DNA of 64,000 nucleotides from Symsagittifera roscoffensis (Eukaryota > Xenacoelomorpha > Acoela > Convolutidae): assembly GCF_963678635.1 (NCBI RefSeq), contig NC_087065.1, positions 34,101,679 through 34,165,678 on the forward strand, read 5' to 3'. Positions 1-11,694 of the stretch are shown piece by piece (position 1 is the stretch's first letter; every line of letters starts with the position of its first letter). The notes beneath the pieces were generated by a model. The model was not told the DNA's origin. It was given only the letters and a program-made list of their open reading frames with translations, and ran no database searches. A program made the position numbers and the translations under genes.

Positions 1-97
1 GCCCACAGCACTGTAAATACTAACCATCTTAAACATGTTTTTTAAACTACAGTTTTGTACACCTATTTTGAATCCCAGTTGTATTCTTTTTAACACG

Positions 98-275
98 TTT
101 GAGGGGAGCGGTGGTGAAGCGGTTAGGTCTCCGCCTCTCAATCGAAAGGTCGGATATTCGAGGCCCACCATTATCCGTGATCGCTGCTTGAGGGTGAAGC
201 AACATTACCCAGCCCAGAAAAATAACCGAAAAAAATTGCATGTTTAAACAGGGGCACAACAGCGTTTCGCCGTGA
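98..275 (+). mobile_element. tRNA-derived SINE-like sequence
   Basis: The stretch from about 104 resembles the 5' head of a tRNA-derived SINE. An A-box-like segment (TGGTGAAGCGGTTAGG, about 111-126) is followed by an anticodon-arm-like piece and a B-box-like segment (ATTCGAGGC, about 156-164), which is the spacing expected of an internal RNA polymerase III promoter. The T-arm differs from a good tRNA (GATATTCGAGG rather than GGTTCGAATCC), and no clean cloverleaf can be drawn, so a working tRNA is unlikely. A-rich and GC-mixed sequence follows, which could be the SINE body. The end is a guess because no second copy exists in the window. Confidence 0.5.
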
Positions 276-1889
276 TGAGCTGTACAGCTCTTAATTTGAC
301 TGTTATGATTGCTGGTGAGACAAATAGCTGATCTGGGCTCATCTAACTTGTCTATGTATCCTGTTGGCGTTTTAACCCTTCCTTCACCTGCGTCTGCAGG
401 CGGACTGTTCCCTTACGTCATTTTCGTGGCGCGCTGAAAACAGTTTAAACTTTTTTTTGCTGGAGTTGACGACTCGTGTAGTCCTCTAGTGAATGAATTT
501 TCTCCTTCCATGTAAATGTTAGCTCACGTGAAAATTTTCATGAGAAAATTCAAATGCCATGCCTTTGGGTTTGTCTCTTCCTTCAGCCTGTAATATTTCG
601 AACCTCAAATCGGACAACAGGTATCTGCCTAGTATTGGTTTGAAAATGTTATGTCTGCCACTAATACCCCAGAAGTAACAAATTGGTCATCTTGTACGTC
701 CTAAGTCCTGTTGGTTGTGCTTCTGTGTACCATAATCTCTATTACCGCGGCAGCTAACCCTTTAGTGTTAATTGTGTTAATTGAATGCGTAGTGATCTTG
801 ACAGATCCTCGGTAGAACTTTGTGTCCTTTCTGAGTTTCCTAATTGGGGCACTGGATGTTTGTTACTTCTCCACCACTTCCAACATCACATGTCAATGTC
901 CAAATTTGATGAATAGTCGCATAGCTGCGAGCTTAATGCATATTTGTCTTTGTCACCGATATAAGTTATCTATGAACGAGTTTAATTCAGCCTCGTCTTT
1001 ATCTTCTAGATTGACTGTGCGCCTAATTTTTTTTTTACTTTGAGGAGTTTGTTTGTTGATGGTTCCTTTTCCCTGTTTGTCAAATTTTCCTTTGATCGGC
1101 CTTTGCAAAATATGTTCGTTCTCTACACTTTTGCCTTTGCAGCTCCACAGCCATTCAAACTTTTTGTGGCCTGGGCTCCAGTTACTGCCCACTGTATAGT
1201 TTTTGATCCGCCCTCATGTTGTGGTTTTGCAGATTGTACTATCTTATTTTACACACGATGCTCACTTTTCTTTGCTCCCATAGAAAATGTGTTGATGATT
1301 TTGACGTAATATTTTGGTTTTAACCCAATTTTCATCACGTTTTCCCAATTTCATTGGTAATTGTAAGCATGCATGCGACTTCAAAATTCCTTTAGGAATT
1401 TTTATTGTTTTAGGAACACTAAATGTAAACTTTTTGCGACTATAAAAATCTTCAGTCACATGTCTTAACGAGATCTCGTTATCCTGCACGGAAGAACGCA
1501 AGCATCTAATTTTTGTTTTGGAGGCGGTAAAATTAAGACGTTAAGCGCCATGTTTCTGTATCTCGTTTTGTGATGGACGTTTGCTGCAGTCTGTAGTACT
1601 GCGGTTGCAGCAACCTTGATGTTATGCATATCAATCCATTGTCTTTGACACTGCAGTGGCAGCAACCTTGATGTTTGATGCAATTTACTTTCGTTATCTA
1701 TTTCTTTGTCAAGGCCATCAATGCCGTTATGAAATTTAAGATTGTTTATTCAGTTGGCCATACGCACGTATAGAACTAGGCCAAAGTAGATCTGAGCAGA
1801 AAAAATGATTTGAAAGAATCCAAATTCCGGAAAATTTTACAATTGAAATTCTCAGTAGTCTTACATCCTAAGTTACAAGAAGTTTCATT
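276..1889. other. Unassigned spacer, no recognised gene
   Basis: No protein family could be recognised on either strand. Short minus-strand frames (953-1192, 1262-1501, 1465-1683) follow one another and may be the ruins of a retroelement, but no catalytic motif supports this. A small imperfect direct duplication containing TGCAGCAACCTTGATGTT lies at about 1590-1684, two copies some 55 bp apart. The sequence is otherwise AT-rich and broken by stops. Confidence 0.4.
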
Positions 1890-1898
1890 GGTTATCAC

Positions 1899-2291
1899 AT
1901 GGCGCTGCAAGCAGGATTCTTGTCTCAAGACAACCGAACTGACGTGGGGACTCCTGTTTTGTGGACTACAGTGAAATCGGATCCACCGTGTGACTTGAAA
2001 ATATGGTTTGATCAATTCCTCATGGCAGTGACTGTAAAAGAAATCGTGAATCCAGGAATACTCTTGGAAGACGCGAAACCATTCATAAAGGAACATGAAC
2101 CGAGACCAGAAACAGCTCGAACGGGAGAAAATGCGGCTGCAGTGCCGGTTCGCGAAGCAAATGATAGATTGGCAAGAGACAAGGTCATACTGGTAAATGA
2201 AGAAAGAAAAGAAAGAGGACTGAAGTGGGTCATAATAAAAACACTAATGATGTATAAAAACTTCTTGTGTCTAGGTTGTAACTCGCTTTAG
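1899..2291 (+). pseudogene. Gag-like N-terminus of decayed gypsy element G1
   Basis: This 130-codon frame starts with a hydrophobic MALQAGF segment and continues into a charged, glutamate- and lysine-rich region typical of the N-terminal part of a gypsy Gag. There is no CCHC knuckle in the frame. The call rests mainly on position: a retropepsin DTG motif and RT motifs lie downstream on the same strand in the right order (2.9 and 3.3-3.9 kb). From 2.29 to 2.88 kb the sequence can still be read as fragments of charged protein but is full of stops. This element is distinct from the large family filling the rest of the window. The Gag identity is an inference. Confidence 0.5.
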
Positions 2292-2874
2292 GAACGAATT
2301 GGAAAAAGCGATTTGGCTGGAAGAACCAGCAAGTGGAATTTTTGGTATTATAAATCAAGGAAACATTAGCTTTAGCTAAAGTCTCAATTGAAAAATACCA
2401 AAGTATGAACTATGATGCAAATTATTTAATATATGGCAAGAGCCGGGAAAAACTCTGGAAGCGTTCGACTTCAAGATACGTTAATGTTTGAAACCTATTC
2501 TCCAAAGTTCTACTCAAAAAAGCAATAAATTTTGCGCAGATCAAGCAAACTACGCAGGCATTTTACAATCCGAATACAAGTACTGCATCGGCAATTCAGC
2601 ACTCGGGATCGCAAATAAAAATCAATCAACAACCCAAAATTTCCATAGGAAATAGTGCCAGACGATTTTGCAATCGAACAGAGATCAAATTAGGATAAAA
2701 CAACCAGAGGGTAGAACGAATACTAAAACAAAAACAGAAAAGAAGCGATGCAACAGGAGCAGCAGAACTTTCACGGTAGGTCATTTTAAAAAAATATTCA
2801 GCAATGGGAAAATTGTATAGAAGTTCAACATACGCAAAGATTCAAAACTAAAAAATATGAAGTCATTAAAAGCG

Positions 2875-3130
2875 TTAGTTAGAATTGCTTACCAGATTAT
2901 CAGCATGACAGTCGACACGGGCAGACCAGTACTGTTTTTAACTTGGGCAACGGCGAAAAAAAATCTGGAATTATAACAGAAGACAACATTTGTCCCAGCA
3001 GAAAACCTAAACCTGCGAGAAATATAAAATACAAACATCCAATCATGATACGTGAGCTCTAAAAACGGATATACGTTCCGCGGGGTCGGAAGTACAAGAC
3101 AAAGCATTCCTAATCACGGAGCGACGTACA
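2875..3130 (+). pseudogene. Retropepsin (protease) remnant of G1
   Basis: Around 2905 the frame reads M-T-V-D-T-G-R-P-V-L-F-L. It contains the aspartic protease triad Asp-Thr-Gly (codons 2914-2922) preceded by a hydrophobic strand, as in retroviral and gypsy proteases. The frame continues for roughly 40 codons before stops appear. In an intact element this enzyme would cut the Gag-Pol polyprotein as a homodimer. Here it is a fragment, with in-frame stops before and after. Confidence 0.6.
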
Positions 3131-3254
3131 AGATGTATCTTGGTGATTAGACCCTCAAAGAAAGAGGGGATCAGCACTAGGCAGAAACCAGATCCAAATC
3201 AAATGTCGAGGTTTGACCTGCTACTGAGTGAGCAGTCAAAAGATTGGAAACAAA

Positions 3255-3920
3255 ATTTTCTCGAAATTATAAAGATTTGTTTGACATACAAGGCCGATCA
3301 ATAAACCATGTAGTTAACTCAATGTAGTTAACGCTAAATACCCACTATGCCCCATTCAAGAAAAAGGCAGAAGAATCCCGATACACATTCAAGATAAATT
3401 TGAAAAAGAACTGTAAAATCTTTCAGCAGTAGATCACATTAAGCGGTTAGACAAAAGCTCGAGTGACTGTTAAATAATCGCTAAAGAAAAAATATGACAA
3501 TTGTATCAAGTTAGCTTTAGATGCAAAACTGAAAAACAATCAGCTTTTCAAATACCAAATGTAGACTAAATGCTGGATATGGAAGCCAAAGTAAAACTGA
3601 AAAGGCAGCCGGAACATTAAATTCTACGATACTCGATCTAAAACATGCTTACGGTTAAATAAAATTGACTGCAATAACATTGCAATTTTAATATCGTTGG
3701 GTGCAAGCTACAGGTACCTACAGATTCCTTACAGTTTTATTGGCTTAGCAGAAATGACAGTGGAGTTTCAAAAAGCTATGGACTGCACTATAAATAACGC
3801 GAAAACACGTTGTTTTGGATGACATACTGAGAGTCACAAAAGGGAATGAAAACAAGGAGAGTGTTAGTTTTTTGTAAAGCATCGTCCTTGTAAAACATCA
3901 TGCAAATACCGACAAAACAA
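3255..3920 (+). pseudogene. Reverse transcriptase remnant of G1 (gypsy type)
   Basis: Several RT blocks can be read although frames shift between them. Around 3505-3560 a KLALDAKL-like block matches the palm entry. Around 3625-3655 STILDLKHAYG matches RT motif A (the Asp of F/T-LDLK-Y). Around 3660-3780 blocks resembling CNFNIVG and the FYGLAEM, EFQKAMD region follow. Near 3810-3840 VLDDILRVTKGN matches motif C, with the usual aromatic residue before LDD replaced. The order DTG, motif A, motif C on one strand identifies a Ty3/gypsy Pol. Stops and frameshifts make it a pseudogene. No convincing RNase H or integrase follows. Confidence 0.6.
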
Positions 3921-4965
3921 GGAGAAGGGTAAGAATAGGATGTAACACATTTCCATTACTAAGAAAAGAAAAAGTGAAAAAAATCGAAATATAAAGCCGC
4001 TAGGTCTTTAAAGTGTAATATTAAAGCATCAGCGAATGGAACGAAAAATAATGATAATAATGATATATTTTTCAGTTAAAACACTCATGAAGTCAAAATA
4101 CATATCCTCATCATACATATCCTCATCATTAAAAGCATATTATTTTGGAATCCTTTCTAATACTGAAATAATATCATTGGGAAAAAATAGCAATTGCACT
4201 CAAACAAAAGAAAAACCTGAAGTGCTCAGAAGCGAGGAACTACTGCTCAAACCGGTAGCATCAGAAACAAGGCTAAAAATTGCATGTATGTCAAGTCATA
4301 CTTCGTGACGCGGCTTAAGAAAAGCAGCTGGTTCGACGATGGGACACAAAAAAAAAGTTAGCAGGTTTTGGAAACGAGGATGTTATCATACACCGGAGAA
4401 AGTAGATAGTATCTTATTATCAGAGATTTCGAATAATTTTACTGAATTTTTTCAACAATTTTTTATGAGTTAAGGGAATAACAGAGGTGTCAACTATGTA
4501 TATCCAGTGGAGTGGCTTTCACCTGGTAGTCAAAAGTTTCGGGCTCAATTCTAATCAATGTTGAATTAAACCTTGAGATCTTGCATGCACACATAAAAAT
4601 TGAGACCTTGCATGCACGCGAACGAGATATAGATGATATTAGTTGGCAGCAGCAAAATTGGTGTTTAGTAAAAAGAACCAAAGTGCGAAACATTTTAACA
4701 TAGAAAAATAACGCCTCCAAGTTATCACTCCGCAAAAGCGGGAAGTTTTTTGCACATAGAACATTGTGCAAAAAACAGTTCAAGTTCGCAAACATAACTT
4801 TGTGCACAGAAGAAGTACTTGTTGAAGTCACAAATGTAAGAAGCGAGTCGCGCGTTTTGATTAACGCAACCAGCAGAGAAATTTATCGCAACTTTACTCT
4901 CACTATGCGCAATAGAACGTATCCTAATGTTTTGAATTACGTAACCGATCCAGGATTTTGAAACA
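3921..4965. other. Unassigned, AT-rich decayed sequence
   Basis: No recognisable family was found. Two + frames (4036-4308 and 4764-4961) and one minus frame (4490-4831) are open, but none shows a motif. A local duplication of TTGCATGCAC-containing sequence occurs at about 4566-4616. RNase H and integrase of G1 would be expected here, but their catalytic motifs could not be found, so the segment may be a replacement or very decayed. Confidence 0.35.
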
Positions 4966-6089
4966 ACTGAAGCTGATTCTCACACCCAATAGACGTAGAG
5001 CAACCGGCGAAAACTAAAAAATTTAGCTTTTGTGATTTTGGCGGGGAACGTGGTTTCATCGATAAAAACCTGAGAGATAGCCAGTTATCACAATTTATGA
5101 ATCATAGTAGGAAAACATTAAAAGGAAGAGAGGCCTTCCTGTGACAAAACGAGGATTTTTTATGATCGATGTGGTCATTTTGGATTGAAATTTTCACCAT
5201 ACAGCTGGTATTATTTTCAACGATTTGCAGTAATGGAAACACAGATGCTCCATTTGTGGGGAATAGCTAGGGAAATTATAATCACTAGGCTAAGAGTTTA
5301 TCTTCTACGTAAAAGATTAGGACTGTTTTTTTTGTGTATTTTCTCTGTAGTTTCGACGAAGAACGTGATAAGCAAGGATATAATAATACAGCCGCTAAAA
5401 TCATTGGGAGAATGCAGTTTTTAAAGGCGTTTGAGGAACAGTACCAAAAAAAGAATTGTGAAGGTAGAAGAAAAACGTTAATTAGTAAAGGTAAAGCACG
5501 TAAGCTTGGACTGCTTGGGCAATTCAACTTAAGACATATTTGAGCGCAATTAGGGCATAACAAAGAGATTAAAATGACAATGTTACCTGAGGGATTGAAA
5601 AAAGTGGAAACACATCGTATTCTGCAGGATTAAGATGAAAACATATTTGATTTAAGAAAATCCATTGGAGCCTGTATTTTTCGCTCAAACTATTTTAATT
5701 TTAGGCTGTTATACGCCCAAATGTTTAAGGATAGTTGAAATTCATCTCAAATACCGCACTGAGACTCCATTGGAACATTTGCGGGCAACAAATGTGTGAG
5801 TCGATCACAAATGTCCTTCAAAGAAATGCAAAATTTCATGATCAAATTAAGGATGCCAAAAAATACCTTGATAACAGCGAGAAGCTGGGAAAACGAGTGT
5901 ACATCTCGGAGAACAACTGAAAAGCTCTGCAGATGAGATAGGTAAGGTGAGCAATAAGTTCTTACGGATAGAGGGTTTCTTGATCGATTACAAAAGGAAA
6001 AAAACTCTGTGTAATCTCTGAGAACCAGAGGGAGCTGAAAAAACTGAAAAAAAGATAAAAGTGAGAGCTTAGGAAGCTAATTTCTCTGG
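4966..6089 (+). pseudogene. Decayed coding sequence of unknown family upstream of the J-domain
   Basis: Frames at 5185-5424, 5334-5543 and 5735-5920 on the + strand give charged, lysine- and glutamate-rich protein with coiled-coil character (for example QIKDAKKYLDNSEKLGKRVY near 5855). In another frame near 5040-5140 a stretch beginning DFGGERGFIDKNL is open. These pieces are in the same orientation as the J-domain frame that follows and could be the body of the same ruined gene or transposon ORF. No domain was recognised, so no function is proposed. Confidence 0.3.
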
Positions 6090-6305
6090 ATGCGGCTGCA
6101 GTTCTATAATGCTCTCAACCCCTTTTTGGTGTCTCCAAGCTCTTACGACATTTTGTTGATACCGGAATTAGCACCAGCCGAAATTGTAGCAAGGCATATT
6201 AGAAGCCCTTCTTTTCTCTGCCATCCAGATAAGGCGAGATTGATGAATGTATATTTCAAGATGCTGGTTGAAGCAAAAAGTAAACTTGGAGAAAAAAAAG
6301 ATTAA
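6090..6305 (+). pseudogene. DnaJ-like J-domain fragment
   Basis: The 71-codon frame contains YDILLIPELAPAEIVARH, then CHPDKARL, then YFKMLVEAKSKLGEKKD. This follows the J-domain pattern: helix I start (YDIL), helix II (E-I-x-x-R), the HPD loop, and helix III (F-K-x-L-x-E-A-x-x-x-L). The HPD tripeptide, which stimulates the Hsp70 ATPase in J-proteins, is intact. The frame lacks the residues after helix III and has no clear upstream exon, so it is a fragment. It is cut into by a repeat: from 6259 on, the sequence reappears twice (10151 and 11695), carrying only the last codons of helix III. Whether it belonged to a host chaperone or a transposon ORF is unknown. Confidence 0.55.
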
Positions 6306-6871
6306 AAAAATTTAAAATAAAATTGGTTTGCGATCTGCTAGGGGCATTTTGCGCAGCCAAATGGTCATTTAAAATCTTACTATAAATGTTTATATAGATA
6401 TTTTAAATGAATCTTGATTGCCAATTTTTTCAATTTCCAATAAATCATGCTACAAACCATAATGCAGCTCAGTCCTGAGTGGAGACACTCTTTTTTGAAG
6501 GAGGGTAATAGTAAAGGGATTTCAAAGTGATTTTTGAGGAACTTGAATTTATTCAAAATTTTATTTCTTTTCTGAGAACTGGCCTCTTTTATAAACCATA
6601 TTGACACTAAGTCAAACGAATTGTCACATGATTGATATTCGCCGTATTCAATTGTCAAAGTTATATCTGGAGCATCTAGAAATGAAGTTGAGAAGATCCA
6701 TAATCTTGCTCAGCTAATATAAGCGATATCAAACAGGCAAACGGAGTAATCCGCGTCAACCTCCCGAAACTAGATGGCAAACACTCTAACCGAATGTATT
6801 CTCAAAAATTTTGTAAATCAAATCGAAGTTCTGTAAATAACTGAAACTACTTCAAGGTGTATGATACAGAG
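6259..6871. repeat. First copy of the ~612-bp spacer repeat
   Basis: This segment starts inside the J-domain frame (at AGATGCTGGTTGAAGC) and ends at ATGATACAGAG. Near-identical copies occur at 10151-10764 and 11695-12307, where each is fused directly to a G2 LTR segment. The present copy is the only one followed by unique sequence (6872-8707), so it is probably the parent. The shared frame at 6380-6658 (minus) is a by-product of the repeat and shows no domain. Confidence 0.85.
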
Positions 6872-8707
6872 AAGTAATTAAAAATTTGAATTTTGAATTT
6901 GTTTTGTCCAACTTAGCAGTTGCGGCGATACTCCTGTTTTACTACAGTGGTGACAGATAAAACGGCAGGAATGAAAAAGAACTTGTTGATTTGCAAGTTG
7001 ATTTGAAAAGGGCGCGATTTAATCAAAACTTGTCGATCATGCCGGATCAATAAAATATCATATACAAAATTAAAACACGTCGCAATCAAGGTTCACTGGA
7101 CAAAGTAGGGTACTCGACCGTATAAAAATCAAATTAGATGTTTTTTCTATAATGGGCGATCATTTTTCTCAATAAGTCTCAATAAGCGGTACTCAAGAAT
7201 CTCTCCAACGGACTGTTTTTTTTCTAGAGTTCTCAGGTATGGAGTGTTTTGGTACAAAGAGCTGAAAAGGCTGCATTTTTCGATAAAAGCTTGTTAGATT
7301 GTAATGACGAACCGAGGTGCTCATCTTGATAAAATGGTGTTTAAGTGATGCGTTCAACATGCTTATTTATCTGAATTGCCAGAAATGTTTGAAAATGGCA
7401 ATCATTGGTCTACCAGAAGACCTACTTAAAGTATCCACAGAAGCTACATTTTGATTTCTGAGGACGGATCTTAGCAATGTGTTATCGAAGCTCTACAATT
7501 AATTGCTGAAACAATACAGAAATAAAAGAAAAATTTGTTTTTCAAAAAACATTCTGTATTCAAATGTCAGAAATCTAAGAGACAACTAAATAACATTACT
7601 ATGAAGCCGTTTTTTGCCTTCACGTCCTTGCTGTTTTCAAAATGGTTCTCTGGATAAAAAGTTTTGATTTCAAAAGAACTCAGCATATTAGCTAACTAAT
7701 CTGATGATGAGCGCTGACCAATTTTTGCAAGCCAACCATGCGGCAGTTTAACGTGGATTGAATATATTTTTTGCTCATCTATTAGCTTCATTCAAAATTT
7801 GAGCCTCAAATAGAAGTGATAGCTACCATAAGCAAACATTTTAGTTTGGAGGATAAGGTTGGAACATACAAGCTCTGGTTTGATTCACAAAAACATGAAT
7901 GTGTTCATAAACGAAGTAAAAAAAATGGGTGGATTTCTTAGCAAAACTTTATAAATCTTTTTGAAACAACAACCTATTGGGTAAACTATTTCAGTACTCA
8001 ACGGGCAAAATCAAAATGCACAGTTTGAAGGTCATGACGTGAAATATTTTTCAATCAAACTGACAAATAATTAATTTTGAATTGCTACTGGACTTCATCT
8101 TGGTTCAAGAACGTGCTTGAAACGGAGATCTGTCTGTAAAAAGAACATGAGTGGATATAATTGGGTTGGCGTCTTCTCCACAAATTGCTTTTCCTAAGTT
8201 TGAGTTCCCTTTTTAAGCGATGTTTTTCATGCACACAAGTTGTTTCGATTTAAAGCCACTACACGTCCATTCGACAGATCAGAAGCGACCAAGCGGTTTG
8301 AGGCTTGTCCCATGGCAGCTCCTAGCGATGTAACGATTGTTGGCTCCTTGGTTCTGATTAGATTAAGAACTTCCTCCGTTTGTGACCACAAAACAGCGGC
8401 AGTCGAGGCTTAAGATCATAAAGTTGAGAAATTATTTGTACGCCTATCTTTTCTAAGCATGATCTTTCGAAGTTGTGGATACTATCGGCACTAGCTATGA
8501 AATTTTGTCAATAAACTTTGAAAACTTTCAGCGCACTTTTCGAGAAAATCAGGGCAGGTAGCTTTAGAGAAGCTTGCTCGCTACACAGTTTGCAATTGCT
8601 GCCTGTGAAATTGTGCCTAATAAAAAAAATTGGACGATACTTTTGTAGAACCGAACAAATTTGATTGCAGCTTCGTTGCATATCTGAGAGATCAGGAGAC
8701 TCTTCTC
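6872..8707. other. Unassigned AT-rich spacer beside the 3' LTR of minus-strand G2
   Basis: About 1.8 kb with no open frame of note and no recognised protein. It separates the first spacer copy from the full LTR at 8708-10147. It was deleted in the two additional tandem units, where 6871-type sequence joins directly to 9221-type sequence. Some + strand words near 8250-8400 look like decayed coding sequence, but no family could be assigned. Confidence 0.45.
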
Positions 8708-10147
8708 TGTAACGTTCGCCCGGAAGTGCATGCCGACGGAAAATAAAGCTAGGTTCTAAATAGACTGGCTAGCGTCTAAACACAGCCTCACATGCTTTTA
8801 ACCGTCTCTACCAAACCCCGTTCATGTGTGGTCCATTAACATCGGGTCGACAATGTCGTTACAACTTAAAGGCTATCGGCCAAACCGCACAAATTAACTT
8901 ATTCACCAGCAAAAACAGTGAGCCTATGACTGAGTTCCAGTATCCTAGATCGGGAGGGGACTCCTAAAAACAGGGCTTATATTTAATTGTCATATTACAA
9001 TTGTTTTTTTTTCAGTAGACAAAACTTGTCATATCTATTGGAAATGAATCAACCATGTCCCTCAACTCCTAGCTTCTTTTTATCTGAAAACGAACTTTTT
9101 TATATGAAAACGATGTTATTTAATTCAATTCAGGACCTTCCAGGAAGCTGAAAGCTGTTAAAAACCGTTCGCAGTCCTTACCGAATCCCTTTCTGGAACT
9201 TGAATCAGGTCAAAGAGCTGTCTTCCTGACGACCATGAAGGGTAATAAGATCTCCCCAATAGCCCTCCTGATTCTCGAGAATTGCTCAGAAACAATAGTA
9301 AATGTGCAATTGTTACAAAATGGAGCGCTCTTCTTCAAGTATTGATCGATACAATTTCTGTCGTTCGCTATATTTCTTCCACTTCTTGTTTGCGTTAGCG
9401 AAAATCGTTGTTCTACTTTTAGCGATTTCAGTGTTAGTGAAAAATAAAACTGTTACGTGTCATGCACGCCTAATTCAAAGAATTGAAAAATTTCTTGTCG
9501 TTCCAAATCAACTCCTCCAAATACTTTCGATTGAACAATCAAAACTACTAATCGCTCAAAACAGACGAATCTCCTACTGATTTGTTCGGTATAAAAACCA
9601 CTTGACGTCATGCATTTTGAAAGCCCGCTCAAGGTCTCCATTGAGCTTCGAGTAACTCATCAGAATGGTACAGTGTCATGAAATGACACTGATGCTTTTA
9701 CAAAATGCATCAAAAGAATTTTCACCCATGTCACATCGACTCACTACGTGCTATAGATGGCACCATACTACATTGCTATAGCCTTTCAAAATTTTCACTA
9801 ATCTGCCTTCTGAGGATATGACCTAGGATAAAATACCCTTTCTGACCTTAAGTGCCGTTCTCTCAAGTTAAAACTTTTTCTCCTTGGGTTTGAAAGTGTT
9901 GGGACGCAGGACAGTGCTACCAACCAATAAACTAAGTTTATTTTTCTATTTATCTTCCCTTGGGAAGTTTGGTCGCCATTGGCCCTGAACATTAAAACTA
10001 AGAAGCTCGTTGGTTCCAAGGAACAAAGAAATAATCTGCCTCTTCGAGAGGTTAGTCAAGTCTTACATGTCCCATAAAGTAAGCAGTCTTCCTAATCGAT
10101 TAAAAACACTCATGCAGGCTGGAATACTTTAATTACACTCTTCACTC
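8708..10147 (-). mobile_element. Full-length 3' LTR of minus-strand G2 element (~1.44 kb)
   Basis: Read on the minus strand the LTR ends in GTTACA at 8708. Its inner edge is best defined in the sister copy at 13235 and the + copy at 63478, where it begins TGAGTG. The ends are therefore the canonical TG...CA. The GTTACA edge is supported by the 5' LTR copies at 36606, 42440 and 47148, where homology stops at the same word. The U3 half (9620-10147) aligns by eye with 63478-64000 on the + strand. The TATA box seen there (TATATAAG) is altered to TATAGCA here. The short frames at 9302-9580, 9453-9641 and 9798-10019 fall inside the LTR and are not genes. Confidence 0.7.
9671..9691. repeat. Short perfect palindrome in the LTR
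   Basis: CAGTGTCAT, GAA, ATGACACTG forms two 9-base arms around a 3-base spacer. It recurs in the other two minus-strand LTR segments (near 11215 and 12758). The + strand LTR does not have it at the matching place, so it arose in the minus lineage. It could be a protein-binding palindrome or merely the footprint of a local templated mutation. Confidence 0.6.
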
Positions 10148-10150
10148 TTC

Positions 10151-11694
10151 AGATGCTGGTTGAAGCAAAAAATAAACTTGGAGAAAAAAAAGATAAAAAA
10201 AAATTTAAAATAAAAGTGGTTTGCGATCTGCTAGGGGCATTTTGCGCGGCCAAATGGTCATTTAAAATCCTACTATAAATGTTTATATAGATATTTTAAA
10301 TGAATCTTGATTGCCAATTTTTTTAATTTCCAATAAAACATGCTACAAACCATAATACAGCTCAGTCGTGAGTGGAGACACTCTTTTTTGAAGGAGGGTA
10401 ATAGTAAAGGGATTTCAAAGTGATTTTTGAGGAACTTGAATTTATTCAAAATTTTATTTCTTTTCTGAGAACTGGCCTCTTTTATAAGCCATATTGACAC
10501 TAAGTCAAACGAATTGTCACATGATTGATATTCGCCGCATTCAATTGTCAAAGTTATATCTAGAGCATCTAGAAATGAAGTTGAGAAGATCCATAATCTT
10601 GCTCAGCTAATATAAGCGATATCAAACAGGCAAACGGAGTAATCCGGGTCAACCTCCCGAAACTAGATGGCAAACCCTCTAACCGAAAGTATTCTCAAAA
10701 ATTTTGTAAATCAAATCGAAGTTCTGTAAATAACTGAAACTACTTCAAGGTGTATGATACAGAGTCTTCTTGACGACCATGAAGGGTAATAAGATCTCCC
10801 CAATAGCCCTCCTGATTCTCGAGAATTGCTCAGAAACAATAGTAAATGTGCAATTGTTACAAAATGGAGCGCTCTTCTTCGAGTATTTATCGATACAATT
10901 TCTGTCGTTCGCTATATTTCTTCCACTTCTTGTTTGCGTTAGCGAATATCGTTGTTCTACTTTTAGCGATTTCAGTGTTAGTGAAAAATAAAACTGTTAC
11001 GTGTCATGCACGCCTAATTCAAAGAATTGAAAAATTTCTTGTCGTTCCAAATCAACTCCTCCAAATACTTTCGATTGAACAATCAAAACTACTAATCGCT
11101 CGAAACAGACGAATCTCCTACTGATTTGTTCGGTATAAAAACCACTTGACGTCATGCGTTTTGAAAGCCCGGTCAAGGTCTCCATTGAGCTTCGAGTAGC
11201 TCATCAGAATGATACAGTGTCATGAAATGACACTGATGCTTTTACAAAATGCATCAAAAGAATTTTCACCCATGTCACATCGACTCACTACGTGCTATAG
11301 ATGGCACCATACTACATTGCTATAGCCTTTCAAAACTTTCACTAATCTGCCTTCTGAGGATATGACCTAGGATGAAATACCCTTTCTGACCTTAAGTGCC
11401 GTTCTCTCAAGTTAAAATTTTTTCTCCTTGGGTTTAAAAGTGTTGGGACGCAGGACAGTGCTACCAACCAATAAACTAAGTTTATTTTTCTATTTATCTT
11501 CCCTTGGGAAGTTTGGTCGCCATTGGCCCTGAACATTAAAACTAAGAAGCTCGTTGGTTCCAAGGAACAATGAAATAATCTGCCTCTTCGAGAGGTTAGT
11601 CAAGTCTTACATGTCCCATAAAGTAAGCAGTCTTCCTAATCGATTAAAAACACTCATGCAGGCTGGAATACTTTAATTACACTCTTCACTCTTC
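10151..11694 (-). repeat. Tandem unit 2: 612-bp spacer plus partial LTR
   Basis: The unit joins a copy of 6259-6871 (here 10151-10764) to a copy of 9221-10147 (here 10765-11691). The period to the next unit is about 1544 bp. The sequence between the two parental pieces (6872-9220) is missing. The copies differ by only scattered single-base changes, so the duplication is recent relative to the decay of the element. All frames in the unit repeat those of the parental copies and none looks like a gene. Confidence 0.85.

Noticed and set aside
104-180. A functional tRNA gene
   Set aside because: The T-arm and acceptor stem do not pair well, and the sequence continues into SINE-like DNA without a terminator.
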